From Veillonellaceae bacterium (GTDB taxonomy: Bacteria > Bacillota_C > Negativicutes > Veillonellales > Veillonellaceae): a DNA stretch of 16,991 bases. Below are positions 1 through 7,920 of this stretch, one piece after another. Numbering within the stretch: position 1 is the stretch's first letter; every line of letters begins with the position of its first letter. Position numbers and translations under genes: made by a program. The stretch is taken from the NCBI GenBank assembly GCA_902834965.1, contig CADFKY010000015.1, positions 1 to 16,991 of the forward strand. The letters run 5' to 3'. Under the pieces are notes generated by a model. The model made no database searches and was not told where the DNA came from. It saw only the letters and a list, made by a program, of their open reading frames with translations.

Positions 1-911
1 ATATGTGAACCTGATATGGATAAAATATGGATAAGTCCTGTGTAGGAAAAATCCTTCATAGTATCTTCCCCTAGCTCACTATAATGGCCACCTAAAGCTA
101 ATGCTTGTGCTAATACTTGTTGAGGACCCTCTAGATAATTAGAAATAGTTTTATCTATAGACTTTCGTATTGATCCACAAATAAATAAGAGTTTCCTATA
201 TAGTTCTTCAGAATAGGTTTCTTTATAGTTGAATGCTTGTAAGTCTTTATTTGTAGCAGTTCTATATACACCATCGTAGATTCGCCCTCGAGAATTGGAA
301 CTCATATATCGACCGCGAAGATTAATACGACCTTCCTCTTCGATGAGAAATAAAGGCTTTGGTGTACCTTCTACAACTGCGTATTCCCCCAGTCGTATGG
401 GATATTTGGTAGTAGATACCTTTGAGTATACCTGTAACCTTCCCTGTGCATTAATATAATCATTTTTTGCAGTATCTTTATAAGGATGTAAGCCATGGAT
501 ATCAATAGTATATTTGTAATACTCCTGTCCGTTCAAATTTACTCTTTCAGGAGCAGTTACAACCGTACCAAGATATTCTCCTTCTTGCTGCAAATAATAT
601 GAAGTATAGCTATTAAAATGTATAATCCGTAAATCTGTTTGATAATACGACAGTTCTACAAAAACGGACACTAAAACTATTAACTTACCAAGTAATCGCC
701 ACCAATTAGACGATTGTAAGACTTTAAAAACACCGACACCTATAATGGCTATCCCTATCGCAAAGATGTAGTACATTTGATTGAGTACAGGAAAATAATT
801 TCCATACCCTAGTATTGTTCCTATAATGATAGATCCTAATATAACATGTGCCCATTGACTATGAGTTAACACCACTTTTGTACGATCAATAATATTTGTA
901 TGTAGTGGCAT
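1..911 (-). CDS. comEC: ComEC/Rec2 DNA-uptake channel, 5' part (cut by window edge)
   Basis: ComEC is the inner-membrane channel that carries single-stranded transforming DNA into the cytoplasm. The minus-strand frame is open from the ATG at 911 to the left edge, giving 303 codons without a stop. The N-terminus has hydrophobic segments (about residues 19-50 and 60-75), then a soluble beta-rich stretch as expected for the ComEC N-terminal domain. At the window edge it reads YTGLIHILSISGSHI, very close to the family signature GLxHxLxISGxHI that opens the competence channel domain. The remaining membrane helices and the C-terminal metallo-beta-lactamase-like domain lie outside the window. It follows comEA by 25 bases in the same direction, so the two are almost certainly cotranscribed. 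The start is uncertain: the ATG at 911 has a GAAGG only one base upstream, whereas an in-frame GTG at 980, inside comEA, has AAGGG five bases upstream. Confidence 0.93.
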   Translation of the reverse strand, partial: MPLHTNIIDRTKVVLTHSQWAHVILGSIIIGTILGYGNYFPVLNQMYYIFAIGIAIIGVGVFKVLQSSNWWRLLGKLIVLVSVFVELSYYQTDLRIIHFNSYTSYYLQQEGEYLGTVVTAPERVNLNGQEYYKYTIDIHGLHPYKDTAKNDYINAQGRLQVYSKVSTTKYPIRLGEYAVVEGTPKPLFLIEEEGRINLRGRYMSSNSRGRIYDGVYRTATNKDLQAFNYKETYSEELYRKLLFICGSIRKSIDKTISNYLEGPQQVLAQALALGGHYSELGEDTMKDFSYTGLIHILSISGSH

Positions 912-936
912 ACCTTCGTGATTACAATTTTGATTG

Positions 937-1506
937 TTAAATTGTAATTTTGTCTTTAATTTTCTTAAATACGCCGTCACCAATGCCCTTCACCCCCTTG
1001 ATACCTTCAACGGAAGTAAAGGGGCCTTTTTGTGAACGATATTCCTCAATTCTTTTAGCCATGGCAGGGCCTATACCTGGCAGAGAGTCTAATTCTTTTG
1101 CAGTGGCAGAGTTTATGTTTATCTTATTACCACGCAATAACACTTCAGGATTACCGTGAAAGTTAAATACTACATGGATATGATCACCTGCAGTAACTGG
1201 CTTAGCCATATTTACCGACTCTACATCTGCATACGGTAATAGTCCTCCTGCTAGCTTAACAATATCACCTACAGTAGCTGAGCTTTCAAGCTCATATAAA
1301 CCAGGTGAAGCGACTGCACCTGTTATGTAAGCGATTGGTTTATTAGGCTGTTGTTCTACAGTAGATATAGAAGAATTTCCATCTATACCCCCTTCAGCTA
1401 GGACAGAATCGCTTTCATCTGTTATAATAGGCCATAGGAAATAAATTCCTACTAAAATACATAGGATTAATATAATTATCATATAGGGCTTCAATTTAAT
1501 TTTCAT
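937..1506 (-). CDS. comEA: ComEA competence DNA receptor
   Basis: ComEA is the membrane-anchored receptor that binds incoming double-stranded DNA and feeds it to ComEC. The protein has 189 residues: a short cationic N-terminus, one transmembrane helix (about 9-27), a polar linker, an SLBB domain (about 56-112, starting KPIAYITGAVASPG) and a C-terminal pair of helix-hairpin-helix motifs (about 127-189, with LPGIG at 142-146 and VKGIG at 172-176) that contact the DNA backbone. SLBB plus HhH is the usual Gram-positive ComEA layout. The frame is open upstream to an ATG at 1545, but I chose the ATG at 1506 because AGGAGG lies at 1513-1518, six bases before it, and because the anchor helix then sits normally near the N-terminus. 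comEC follows directly. A terminator-like hairpin lies just upstream and may control expression. Confidence 0.95.
   Translation of the reverse strand: MKIKLKPYMIIILILCILVGIYFLWPIITDESDSVLAEGGIDGNSSISTVEQQPNKPIAYITGAVASPGLYELESSATVGDIVKLAGGLLPYADVESVNMAKPVTAGDHIHVVFNFHGNPEVLLRGNKININSATAKELDSLPGIGPAMAKRIEEYRSQKGPFTSVEGIKGVKGIGDGVFKKIKDKITI
1400..1428 (+). promoter_or_regulatory. Candidate ampS promoter inside comEA
   Basis: AGGACA (4 of 6 to the -35 consensus) and a perfect TATAAT are separated by 17 bases on the plus strand, within the 5' part of comEA. If used, it would give the aminopeptidase gene a leader of about 180 bases that is antisense to the start of comEA and contains the hairpin at 1545-1587. 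I saw no better plus-strand promoter between 1507 and 1600. AT-rich DNA gives many chance TATAAT matches, so confidence is low. Confidence 0.3.
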
Positions 1507-1544
1507 AGTGCACCTCCTACTGAAGGATTTCCCTATGAAAAACA

Positions 1545-1587
1545 AAACTCCTACCGATGACTCTATTAGTCACACTAGCAGGAGTTT
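1545..1587 (-). terminator. Intrinsic-terminator-like hairpin upstream of comEA (possible attenuator)
   Basis: On the minus strand, AAACTCCT pairs with AGGAGTTT (8 of 8) and an inner AGTCA-TGACT pair closes a 5-base loop, with an asymmetric bulge between the two helices. The hairpin is followed on the minus strand by TTTTGTTTTTC, a terminator-like U-tract. On the plus strand the 3' side is followed by AACAATTG, which is not a U-tract, so the orientation points towards comEA. No minus-strand gene upstream needs terminating, because the neighbour ampS is divergent. It is therefore either a leader attenuator for comEA-comEC or an insulator against antisense transcription. Confidence 0.55.
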
Positions 1588-1617
1588 AACAATTGATGAC
1601 GAATAAAAGGAGAATTT

Positions 1618-2847
1618 ATGAATCAAGATACATTAAGAAAATATGCCCATACATTGCTAAAGTACGGTGTAAACTTGCAGCAAGACCAAACATTAGTTGT
1701 TTCTGTAGATGTAGAAAACAAAGACTTTGCAGTGATTGTTACTGAAGAAGCTTATGAACTTGGTGCTAAGGAGGTTGTTCTGAACTGGAGATGCTCCCCA
1801 ATTGCCCGTCAACGTTTATTGCATGCTAACGAATCTGTTTTAGAAAAACCAGCTAACTGGATTCCTGAATTCTACAAGCAGTACATCGATGAAAAGGCTG
1901 CCTTCTTATCGTTAATCAGTGCTAATCCAAAAGCCTTAGAAGGTATTCCAACAGATCGTATTTCCTTACAATCTCGTAACTTAAATAAAGCGTTATCCTT
2001 CTATCATACAGCCATCATGAACTCTTCTGTTACATGGTGTGTTGCTTCTGTACCAACAGTTCTTTGGGCAGATTTATTAGGCTATAAAGGTACAGACGAA
2101 GAAAAAATTAACCAATTATGGGATACATTATTGAAACTTTGCCGCATTGAAGGTGTAGAACCAAAAGATACGTATCGTCATCATATGGCAAAATTACGTC
2201 ACCGCTGTGAAGCATTGAATAAATTAGACTTAAAGGCATTGCGTTATACTTGTGAAAATGGTACTGACCTCCTATTAGAATTGCCAGAAGGTCATATTTG
2301 GCTAGGTGGTGAAGAATCCTCTAAAGATGGTACTATTTTCAATGCCAATATACCTACAGAAGAAGTTTTCTCTGCTCCACAATACAATGGTGTTAATGGT
2401 ATTGTATACAGTACAAAACCTTTAATTTACCATGGCAACACTATTTCTGATTTCTCCTTTACGTTTAAAGAAGGTAAAATCGTTGAATATACAGCCAAAG
2501 AAGGTTATGAAGTATTGAAAGAATTAGTAGAAACTGATGAAGGTTCCCACTACCTCGGCGAAGTTGCTTTAGTTGATCACTTCAGCCCAATTAGTCAATC
2601 TAACCAAATCTTCTTCGAAACATTGTTTGATGAAAATGCGTCCTGCCATTTAGCAATTGGTGCCTCTTATCCAACATGCCTCAAAGATAGCGATGGTTTA
2701 TCTGAAGAAGAATTAAAAGAACGCGGCCTTAACCACTCCTTAACACATGTAGACTTTATGATTGGCCATGAACGTATGAACATCAAAGGCTATACTCGTG
2801 ACGGTCAAGAAGTAGACATTATGATTGATGGTCGTTTACAAGTATAA
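1618..2847 (+). CDS. ampS: M29-family metallo-aminopeptidase
   Basis: This is a cytoplasmic dinuclear-metal aminopeptidase of the thermophilic/AmpS type (MEROPS M29), which removes N-terminal residues from peptides. At 409 residues it is the usual family length and opens typically (LRKYAHTLLKYGVNLQ). All six metal ligands known from Thermus aminopeptidase T can be placed in order: Glu249 (NIPTEEVF), Glu315 (GEVALV), His344 and Tyr351 (CHLAIGASYP), and His377 and Asp379 (HVDFMIG). It should therefore be active. The ATG at 1618 has AAAGGAG at 1606-1612, five bases upstream. It is a single-gene unit, divergent from comEA and convergent with the dCMP deaminase, and ends in a strong terminator. 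It splits what in Bacillus would be a contiguous comE locus. The exact peptide preference cannot be read from the sequence. Confidence 0.94.
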   Translation: MNQDTLRKYAHTLLKYGVNLQQDQTLVVSVDVENKDFAVIVTEEAYELGAKEVVLNWRCSPIARQRLLHANESVLEKPANWIPEFYKQYIDEKAAFLSLISANPKALEGIPTDRISLQSRNLNKALSFYHTAIMNSSVTWCVASVPTVLWADLLGYKGTDEEKINQLWDTLLKLCRIEGVEPKDTYRHHMAKLRHRCEALNKLDLKALRYTCENGTDLLLELPEGHIWLGGEESSKDGTIFNANIPTEEVFSAPQYNGVNGIVYSTKPLIYHGNTISDFSFTFKEGKIVEYTAKEGYEVLKELVETDEGSHYLGEVALVDHFSPISQSNQIFFETLFDENASCHLAIGASYPTCLKDSDGLSEEELKERGLNHSLTHVDFMIGHERMNIKGYTRDGQEVDIMIDGRLQV

Positions 2848-2952
2848 ACATAACTACAAAACAATCATAAATTGGATGACAGCAAAGAACTATATGTCTA
2901 GTCTAACGTCTCTAGTAGATATCAATTTATATTGGAAAACTACATATGAAAC

Positions 2953-2985
2953 AGACCCTATATACGCTTGTATATAGGGTCTTTT
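2953..2985 (+). terminator. Rho-independent terminator of ampS, in the convergent gap
   Basis: AGACCCTATATAC pairs perfectly with GTATATAGGGTCT (13 bp) around a GCTT loop, followed by TTT and AT-rich DNA on the plus strand. It lies between the convergent ampS and dCMP deaminase genes. The minus-strand side continues GTTTCATA, a poorer U-tract, but the stem could still stop the deaminase transcript. The 105 bases between the ampS stop and the hairpin show nothing else I recognise. Confidence 0.85.
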
Positions 2986-3008
2986 GATAATAGTAAAAAT
3001 TTATTCTA

Positions 3009-3488
3009 TTACAATGTGATATTTAAAGTACGGCCTGTAGGTTTATATTCAATAATCTCTACACCTGCAGTTTTTAACATCCTCTTAGATGCTTTTACCT
3101 CTTTTGTATCCTTATAGAGGTCATCGCGGTAGATAACAGCCTTAATACCACTTTGAATGATTGCCTTAGCACATTCATTACAAGGGAATAATGTGACATA
3201 AATCTTAGAACCCTCTAGAGAACCGCCGCGATAATTTAGAATGGCATTGAGTTCACTATGTACAGTATAAAAATATTTATTATCATCTGCTGTATCGCGT
3301 TCCCATGTAAAATCATCATCGCTACAGTTTAAAGGCATGCCATTATAGCCAATAGATAAGATTTTATTATCATTACTAACGATGCACGCACCAACTTGTG
3401 TATTAGGATCTTTAGAGCGTTGCGCTGCTAAGATGGCAACGCCCATGAAGTATTCATCCCAGGAAATATAATCGCTACGTTTTGCCAT
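3009..3488 (-). CDS. comEB: dCMP deaminase, ComEB type
   Basis: This is a zinc-dependent deoxycytidylate deaminase, converting dCMP to dUMP, the precursor of dTMP. It has 159 residues. The signatures of the cytidine/deoxycytidylate deaminase fold are clear: the zinc ligand and proton shuttle HSELNA (His77, Glu79) and PCNECAK (Cys103, Cys106). The N-terminal part includes the nucleotide-binding region DPNTQVGACIV. ATG at 3488 has GAGG about six bases upstream. In Bacillus subtilis the homologue comEB sits between comEA and comEC; here it is about 1.5 kb from comEA with ampS interposed, which suggests a rearranged comE locus. The symbol rests on that family and locus resemblance; 'dCMP deaminase' is the safer product name. 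The leuS terminator abuts its leader, leaving little room for a separate promoter. Confidence 0.92.
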   Translation of the reverse strand: MAKRSDYISWDEYFMGVAILAAQRSKDPNTQVGACIVSNDNKILSIGYNGMPLNCSDDDFTWERDTADDNKYFYTVHSELNAILNYRGGSLEGSKIYVTLFPCNECAKAIIQSGIKAVIYRDDLYKDTKEVKASKRMLKTAGVEIIEYKPTGRTLNITL

Positions 3489-3506
3489 AATTACCTCACT
3501 ATAAAA

Positions 3507-3540
3507 TAAGCCCCCTTCTACTTATGTAGTTGGGGGCTTA
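3507..3540 (-). terminator. Rho-independent terminator between leuS and the dCMP deaminase gene
   Basis: TAAGCCCCC pairs with GGGGGCTTA (9 bp) with an inner CTAC-GTAG helix around TTAT. On the minus strand the stem is followed by TTTTAT, so it faces leftward and lies 25 bases after the leuS stop. Only about ten bases separate it from the deaminase Shine-Dalgarno. The deaminase must therefore be expressed by read-through, or from a promoter upstream of the hairpin with attenuation. Confidence 0.85.
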
Positions 3541-3564
3541 CTGTATTAAACGAATAGAATATCG

Positions 3565-6033
3565 TTATTTAACTACGATATTTACAAGTTTACCAGGTAC
3601 GTAAATAACTTTTACGATATTTTTACCTTCAGTAAACTCTTGAACACGGCTAGATTCTTTAGCCATTGTTTCTAATTCTTCTTTTGTAATATTTACGGAA
3701 ACAGTAAGTTTATCACGAACTTTACCATTTACTTGTAATACTACTTCTACTTCATCTACAACGAGAGCTGCCTCTTCGTATACAGGCCATTTTTCAGTGT
3801 GGATGGATGTAGTTTCACCCAATTCATGCCACAACTCTTCTGTCATATGAGGAACAAATGGTGCTAAGAGTAGCAATAAGGAATGAGTCAATTCATTAGC
3901 CAAAGCGCTGTTGATTGTTTCAGCTTTGTCCTTATGAGCGTACATAGCATTTACAAGTTCCATAATGGCAGAAATAGCAGTATTGAAGTTGAAGTTATTA
4001 TCGAGGTCTTCTGTTACCTTTTTGATAACACGATGTAATTCACGACGCAATGCAAATTCGTCTTTTGTAAGTTCACCAGTTACATTTTTCTTACCTTCTT
4101 CGTTGTATGCATCAACAATACGCCATACGCGACCTAAGAAACGATAGGAACCTTCAACGCCTTGGTCAGACCAATCAAGGTCACGATCTACAGGAGCCGC
4201 AAAGAGAATGAACAAACGTGCAGTATCTGCACCATAAGTATTGATAATTTCTTCAGGAGAAACTACATTACCTTTGGATTTAGACATTTTGCTGCCTTCT
4301 TTAAGAACCATACCTTGTGTCAACAAGCCACGGAATGGTTCGTTAGCTTCGATAAGGCCTAAATCGTGAATAACTTTCACAAAGAATCGGGAGTACAACA
4401 AGTGCAAAATAGCATGTTCAATACCGCCGATATATTGATCAACGTTCATCCAGTAGTTAGCGATTTTTTTATCGAATGGAGCTTGGTCATTTTTAGCATC
4501 TGTATAGCGCAAGAAGTACCAAGAGGAATCGATAAATGTGTCCATTGTGTCTGTTTCACGACGTGCAGGACCACCACATTTAGGACATGTAGTATTTAAG
4601 AAGCTTTCAGATGTAGCCAATGGAGATACAGCACCAGACTCAAATTTAACATCCTCTGGCAAGCGTACTGGCAACTCTTCTTCAGGAACGAGTTGTTCAC
4701 CGCATTTTTCACAATATACTACAGGAATTGGCACGCCCCAGTAACGTTGACGAGAAATCAACCAGTCACGAAGACGGAAGTTTACTTTACCTTCACCAAT
4801 GCCGCGTTCGTTAAGAGCAGCTGTAATAGTTTTACGAGCCTCTTCAGATGTTTGGCCATTATATTCACCAGAGTTAACGAGGATACCATCTTCATGGTAC
4901 CATTCTTGCCATTTATCAAGGCTGTATTCTTCACCTTCACGAGCTACAACTTGTTTAATAGGCAAATCATATTTGTGAGCAAATTCCCAGTCACGTTCAT
5001 CATGTGCAGGGGAACCCATTACGGCACCAGTACCATAGTCTACCAATACATAGTTTGCAATCCACACAGGAACTTGTTCGCCAGACATTGGGTTTACTGC
5101 ATAGGAACCAGTGAACATACCTTCTTTAGGTGCCTCTGTAGATGTACGGTCAATATCACTCATATTGCGCATACGCGTAATGAAAGCTTCTAATTCAGCT
5201 TTATTAGGAGCATTTTCAATAAGGCGTTCCACATATGGATGTTCAGGAGCCAATACTACATAGCTTACGCCATAAATAGTATCAACCCGTGTAGTGTACA
5301 CAGATACGCGTTCATTGATGGATGGTACTTCAAAGGAGAATTCTGTACCTTCAGAACGGCCAATCCAGTTCTTTTGCATCAATTTAACGCGTTGTGGCCA
5401 ATGATCAAGAGTATCCAAATCAGTTAACAAGCGGTCCGCATATTCTGTAATGCGCAAGAACCATTGAGACAAGTCTTTTTTCTCAACTGGGTTATCACAG
5501 CGCCAGCAAGCACCATCGATAACTTGTTCGTTAGCCAATACAGTATGGCAAGTTTCGCACCAGTTTACTTTAGCTTCTTTTTTATAGGCTAAGCCTTTTT
5601 TATAGAACTGTTCAAAAAACCATTGAGTCCATTTATAGTAATCTTCTTTACATGTTGCTACTTCGCGGTCCCAATCATAGGACAAGCCAAGTGCTTTTTG
5701 TTGCAATTTCATGTTCTCGATGTTGTCGAGTGTCCATGTTTTAGGTGCAATACCATGTTTGATAGCTGCGTTTTCTGCAGGCATACCAAAGGAGTCCCAG
5801 CCCATTGGATGTAACACGTTAAAGCCCTTCATTTTTTTGAAACGAGCTACTACGTCACCGATGGAATAGTTACGCACGTGACCCATGTGTAAGTTACCAG
5901 ATGGGTACGGGAACATTTCTAATACATAGTATTTTTCTTTAGATTCATCATATTCTGTTTTAAATGTATGGTTATCATCCCAATACTTTTGCCACTTTTT
6001 CTCAATATCTTGGGCTACATATTTTTCATTCAT
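3565..6033 (-). CDS. leuS: Leucyl-tRNA synthetase
   Basis: This cytoplasmic class I aminoacyl-tRNA synthetase charges tRNA-Leu and hydrolyses mischarged products. It has 822 residues, normal for bacteria. Visible parts in order: the ATP-binding HIGH motif as HMGH (49-52); a CxxC pair of zinc-ligand type (Cys159, Cys162, Cys176, Cys179); the CP1 editing domain (about 225-420) with threonine-rich TTRVDTIYG (247-255) and GSPAHDERD containing the editing aspartate (Asp345); a second Cys set (Cys441, Cys444, Cys483, Cys486); KMSKS (582-586); and the anticodon-binding and C-terminal domains. Start ATG at 6033 has GAGGAGG at 6041-6047. A good promoter lies about 60-85 bases upstream. The leader is too short for a T-box, so tRNA-sensing control of that kind is not evident. 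A terminator follows the stop codon. Confidence 0.98.
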   Translation of the reverse strand: MNEKYVAQDIEKKWQKYWDDNHTFKTEYDESKEKYYVLEMFPYPSGNLHMGHVRNYSIGDVVARFKKMKGFNVLHPMGWDSFGMPAENAAIKHGIAPKTWTLDNIENMKLQQKALGLSYDWDREVATCKEDYYKWTQWFFEQFYKKGLAYKKEAKVNWCETCHTVLANEQVIDGACWRCDNPVEKKDLSQWFLRITEYADRLLTDLDTLDHWPQRVKLMQKNWIGRSEGTEFSFEVPSINERVSVYTTRVDTIYGVSYVVLAPEHPYVERLIENAPNKAELEAFITRMRNMSDIDRTSTEAPKEGMFTGSYAVNPMSGEQVPVWIANYVLVDYGTGAVMGSPAHDERDWEFAHKYDLPIKQVVAREGEEYSLDKWQEWYHEDGILVNSGEYNGQTSEEARKTITAALNERGIGEGKVNFRLRDWLISRQRYWGVPIPVVYCEKCGEQLVPEEELPVRLPEDVKFESGAVSPLATSESFLNTTCPKCGGPARRETDTMDTFIDSSWYFLRYTDAKNDQAPFDKKIANYWMNVDQYIGGIEHAILHLLYSRFFVKVIHDLGLIEANEPFRGLLTQGMVLKEGSKMSKSKGNVVSPEEIINTYGADTARLFILFAAPVDRDLDWSDQGVEGSYRFLGRVWRIVDAYNEEGKKNVTGELTKDEFALRRELHRVIKKVTEDLDNNFNFNTAISAIMELVNAMYAHKDKAETINSALANELTHSLLLLLAPFVPHMTEELWHELGETTSIHTEKWPVYEEAALVVDEVEVVLQVNGKVRDKLTVSVNITKEELETMAKESSRVQEFTEGKNIVKVIYVPGKLVNIVVK

Positions 6034-6091
6034 GTAGGGGCCTCCTCATATAGTCAACCTCATTAGTTGCCGTTTTATAATCAATATTTTT

Positions 6092-6120
6092 ATTTTACTA
6101 CGTACTATGAAAGCAGTCAA
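6092..6120 (-). promoter_or_regulatory. Sigma-A-type promoter for leuS
   Basis: On the minus strand TTGACT (5 of 6 to consensus, at 6115-6120) and TAAAAT (5 of 6, at 6092-6097) are separated by exactly 17 bases. Transcription would start near 6085 and give a leader of about 50 bases carrying the GAGGAGG site. The -35 box lies three bases after the stop of the upstream GH18 gene. No terminator is visible between the two genes, so read-through from that gene could also reach leuS. Confidence 0.7.
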
Positions 6121-6123
6121 ACT

Positions 6124-7836
6124 CTAGCGTTTTACTACTTGTACAGATTTAGTTAATTCGTTTTTAGTAGTTGTATTTTGAACTGATCCATGGCTCTTAT
6201 AAGAAGCAATTGTATTCTTTGCCTCTTGTGCATCACGTTCCTTTTGAACCTTAGCTTCTTCTAAACGTTTTTTCTCTGCCTTGGCTTCCTCAGCTTGACG
6301 TTTTTTCTCAGCTTTAGCTTGCTCCGCTTCTTCTTTAGCTTTGCGTTTAGCTAATTCTTTTTCTTCTTTTGCCTTACGTTTTGCTTCCGCTTTAGCAGCT
6401 TTGGCCTTTTCTTTTTCCTCTAGGCGTAATTTATATTGTTCAAGCTTAGTTAATGGTTTAGTTTCTTCTACTACTGGTTCAGGAACAACCGCTGTAGGAG
6501 ATTTAGGAATACCGCGGCCTAAGTCTTTACCTTGAATCATAGCAATAGTAGATTCATCTTCAAAGCCTTTACGCCATGCTGCAAAACCAGCAAGCTGTAA
6601 TTCTTTTACAAGATCTAGCTTCAAACCTAAAGACGTATTATCTTCAAACCAAATACGATCGGAACCAGAGCCAGTTGGGATTGATAAATAATAAAGTTTT
6701 AATCTATCATCCCATGTCATTTTATCCTTGTAGTTTGCAAAGTAACTACCTATATTTTTCATAGCCAATGTTTCGCCCTTAGCATAGCCATTTGTATCAT
6801 GCCATAAGCGCATATAGAATGGCACACCAAGTACTAATTTTTGGGATGGCACTTCAGAAAGCATTTTTTCTGTATGATTGCGAACCCATGGATAACTTGC
6901 TACAGGACCTGCTGTGGTACTCTTAGCCCATGTTTCGTCATAAGCCATAAGAACTACATAATCTACGGAATTAGCAAAGGCGCTGCGGTTATATACTAAA
7001 GACCATTCTGGGCTATCAGAATAACCTGTTACATCAATGGATGTTTTAATATTGTATTGATGTAAATGGTTAGATAGATATGCTACAAACGCTGTTAAAC
7101 GATCACGATCGGCATAATCAATATTTTCAAAGTCAAAGTTATACCCATCAAAGCCGTAAATATAAGCATATTGTACGAGGTTATGAGCATATTTTTTCCA
7201 TACAGATTGATCTGCTAGGATGCCACTAGTAAAGCCAGGGTCGAATCGATTCGTAATCAAAGGCCATACGTGGTAACCTTTACTCTTATAATCGTTAACA
7301 TAATCAATACTTACATTAGGACTTGCTTCAAGGCCCAGGCTATGCAATTTAAACCAGCTTGGAGAAATGATATTATCGCCGCTAGCATTAAGTTTTTCTT
7401 GATATGGAGTTCCCTGTGTTGGCCATGGATCAAAAGCCCAAGACAACGGTGTTTGCATTGTATACGGAGCTTTTACCGTAGAAGCTTGTGGAGCAGGACC
7501 TAATGTTAGTTGTCCATTCGTTTTTGTATAGCTCACACCGAGCATAGCTGGATCAGACTCAATGTCGACATAGGTCGTACCATTTTTGCTAGTTGTGGGC
7601 AATTTTACGGGTTCTCCAACAGCAGCAGGATCTAAAACAATAGTATTCCCTTGCAATACTGTTTGAGGTACATATACTGTATAGGATGTTTTATACTGAT
7701 TAGCTTCGTAATGACGCGTAGTATTTGCCAAGAATTGATCGATAGGCACTAATACTTCTGCTTGTACAGCTGTACTAGATAATGCAGACATCACCAAAGC
7801 TGTTAAAGATTTTAAAATTGTAGATTTGCGAATCAT
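6124..7836 (-). CDS. Secreted GH18-family glycoside hydrolase with charged helical tail
   Basis: This 570-residue exported protein probably cleaves an N-acetylglucosamine-containing glycan such as peptidoglycan. Order: signal peptide (1-26, MIRK basic start, hydrophobic core, likely cleavage after AVQA); a beta-rich region (about 50-113, NGTTYVDIESDPAMLG) resembling copper-amine-oxidase-N 'stalk' domains; and a GH18 barrel (about 125-435). The catalytic signature is DGYNFDFE (230-237): it keeps Asp235 and the acid Glu237 but has Asn where chitinases have the first Asp of DxDxE, a form I associate with the YaaH/SleL peptidoglycan-active branch. A Pro-rich hinge leads to a Lys/Glu/Ala-rich helix (about 463-541), TolA-like and probably extended or coiled-coil, then a short polar tail. 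AGGAG lies six bases before the ATG at 7836. The substrate is inferred from the branch, not shown. Confidence 0.88.
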   Translation of the reverse strand: MIRKSTILKSLTALVMSALSSTAVQAEVLVPIDQFLANTTRHYEANQYKTSYTVYVPQTVLQGNTIVLDPAAVGEPVKLPTTSKNGTTYVDIESDPAMLGVSYTKTNGQLTLGPAPQASTVKAPYTMQTPLSWAFDPWPTQGTPYQEKLNASGDNIISPSWFKLHSLGLEASPNVSIDYVNDYKSKGYHVWPLITNRFDPGFTSGILADQSVWKKYAHNLVQYAYIYGFDGYNFDFENIDYADRDRLTAFVAYLSNHLHQYNIKTSIDVTGYSDSPEWSLVYNRSAFANSVDYVVLMAYDETWAKSTTAGPVASYPWVRNHTEKMLSEVPSQKLVLGVPFYMRLWHDTNGYAKGETLAMKNIGSYFANYKDKMTWDDRLKLYYLSIPTGSGSDRIWFEDNTSLGLKLDLVKELQLAGFAAWRKGFEDESTIAMIQGKDLGRGIPKSPTAVVPEPVVEETKPLTKLEQYKLRLEEKEKAKAAKAEAKRKAKEEKELAKRKAKEEAEQAKAEKKRQAEEAKAEKKRLEEAKVQKERDAQEAKNTIASYKSHGSVQNTTTKNELTKSVQVVKR

Positions 7837-7854
7837 GAACTCTCCTAACTCTAG

Positions 7855-7868
7855 TCCCCTAAAGGGGA
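7855..7868 (-). other. Small GC-rich hairpin in the GH18 leader
   Basis: TCCCC pairs with GGGGA around a four-base loop, 18 bases before the GH18 start codon and just upstream of its ribosome binding site. No U-tract follows on either strand, so it is not a terminator. If the extended -10 at 7887-7895 is used, it falls near the 5' end of the message and could protect it from decay. This role is inferred. Confidence 0.35.
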
Positions 7869-7886
7869 TATAATTTCAATCTCTAT

Positions 7887-7895
7887 ATTATACCA
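7887..7895 (-). promoter_or_regulatory. Candidate extended -10 promoter for the GH18 gene
   Basis: On the minus strand TGGTATAAT combines a perfect TATAAT (7887-7892) with the TGn extension. I see no good -35 at 16-18 bases, which extended -10 promoters tolerate. Transcription would begin near 7880, leaving a leader of about 44 bases with the small hairpin. It lies back to back with the lgt promoter. Confidence 0.45.
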
Positions 7896-7920
7896 TATTA
7901 TATAGAATTCCTCTCAGTTG

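Noticed and set aside
1507..1545. N-terminal extension of comEA from an ATG at 1545
   Set aside because: The ATG at 1506 has an ideal AGGAGG six bases upstream, and the extension would place 13 polar residues before the anchor helix while running through the hairpin tail.
2848..2950. Possible small gene or RNA in the ampS to terminator gap
   Set aside because: No open frame with a ribosome binding site and no stable fold other than the terminator itself; it reads as an ordinary 3' untranslated region.
4693..5193. 166-codon plus-strand open frame inside leuS
   Set aside because: It is antisense to the CP1 region of an intact leuS, is Cys/Phe/Thr-rich as expected from a mirror frame, and lacks a ribosome binding site or recognisable domain.
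6034..6123. T-box riboswitch in front of leuS
   Set aside because: The leader is only about 50-90 bases and has no T-box sequence, specifier stem or terminator.
6340..6450. Repeat-like low-complexity DNA in the GH18 gene tail
   Set aside because: The pattern comes from the Lys/Glu/Ala-rich helix codons; units are irregular and there is no spacer structure, so it is neither a CRISPR nor a mobile repeat.
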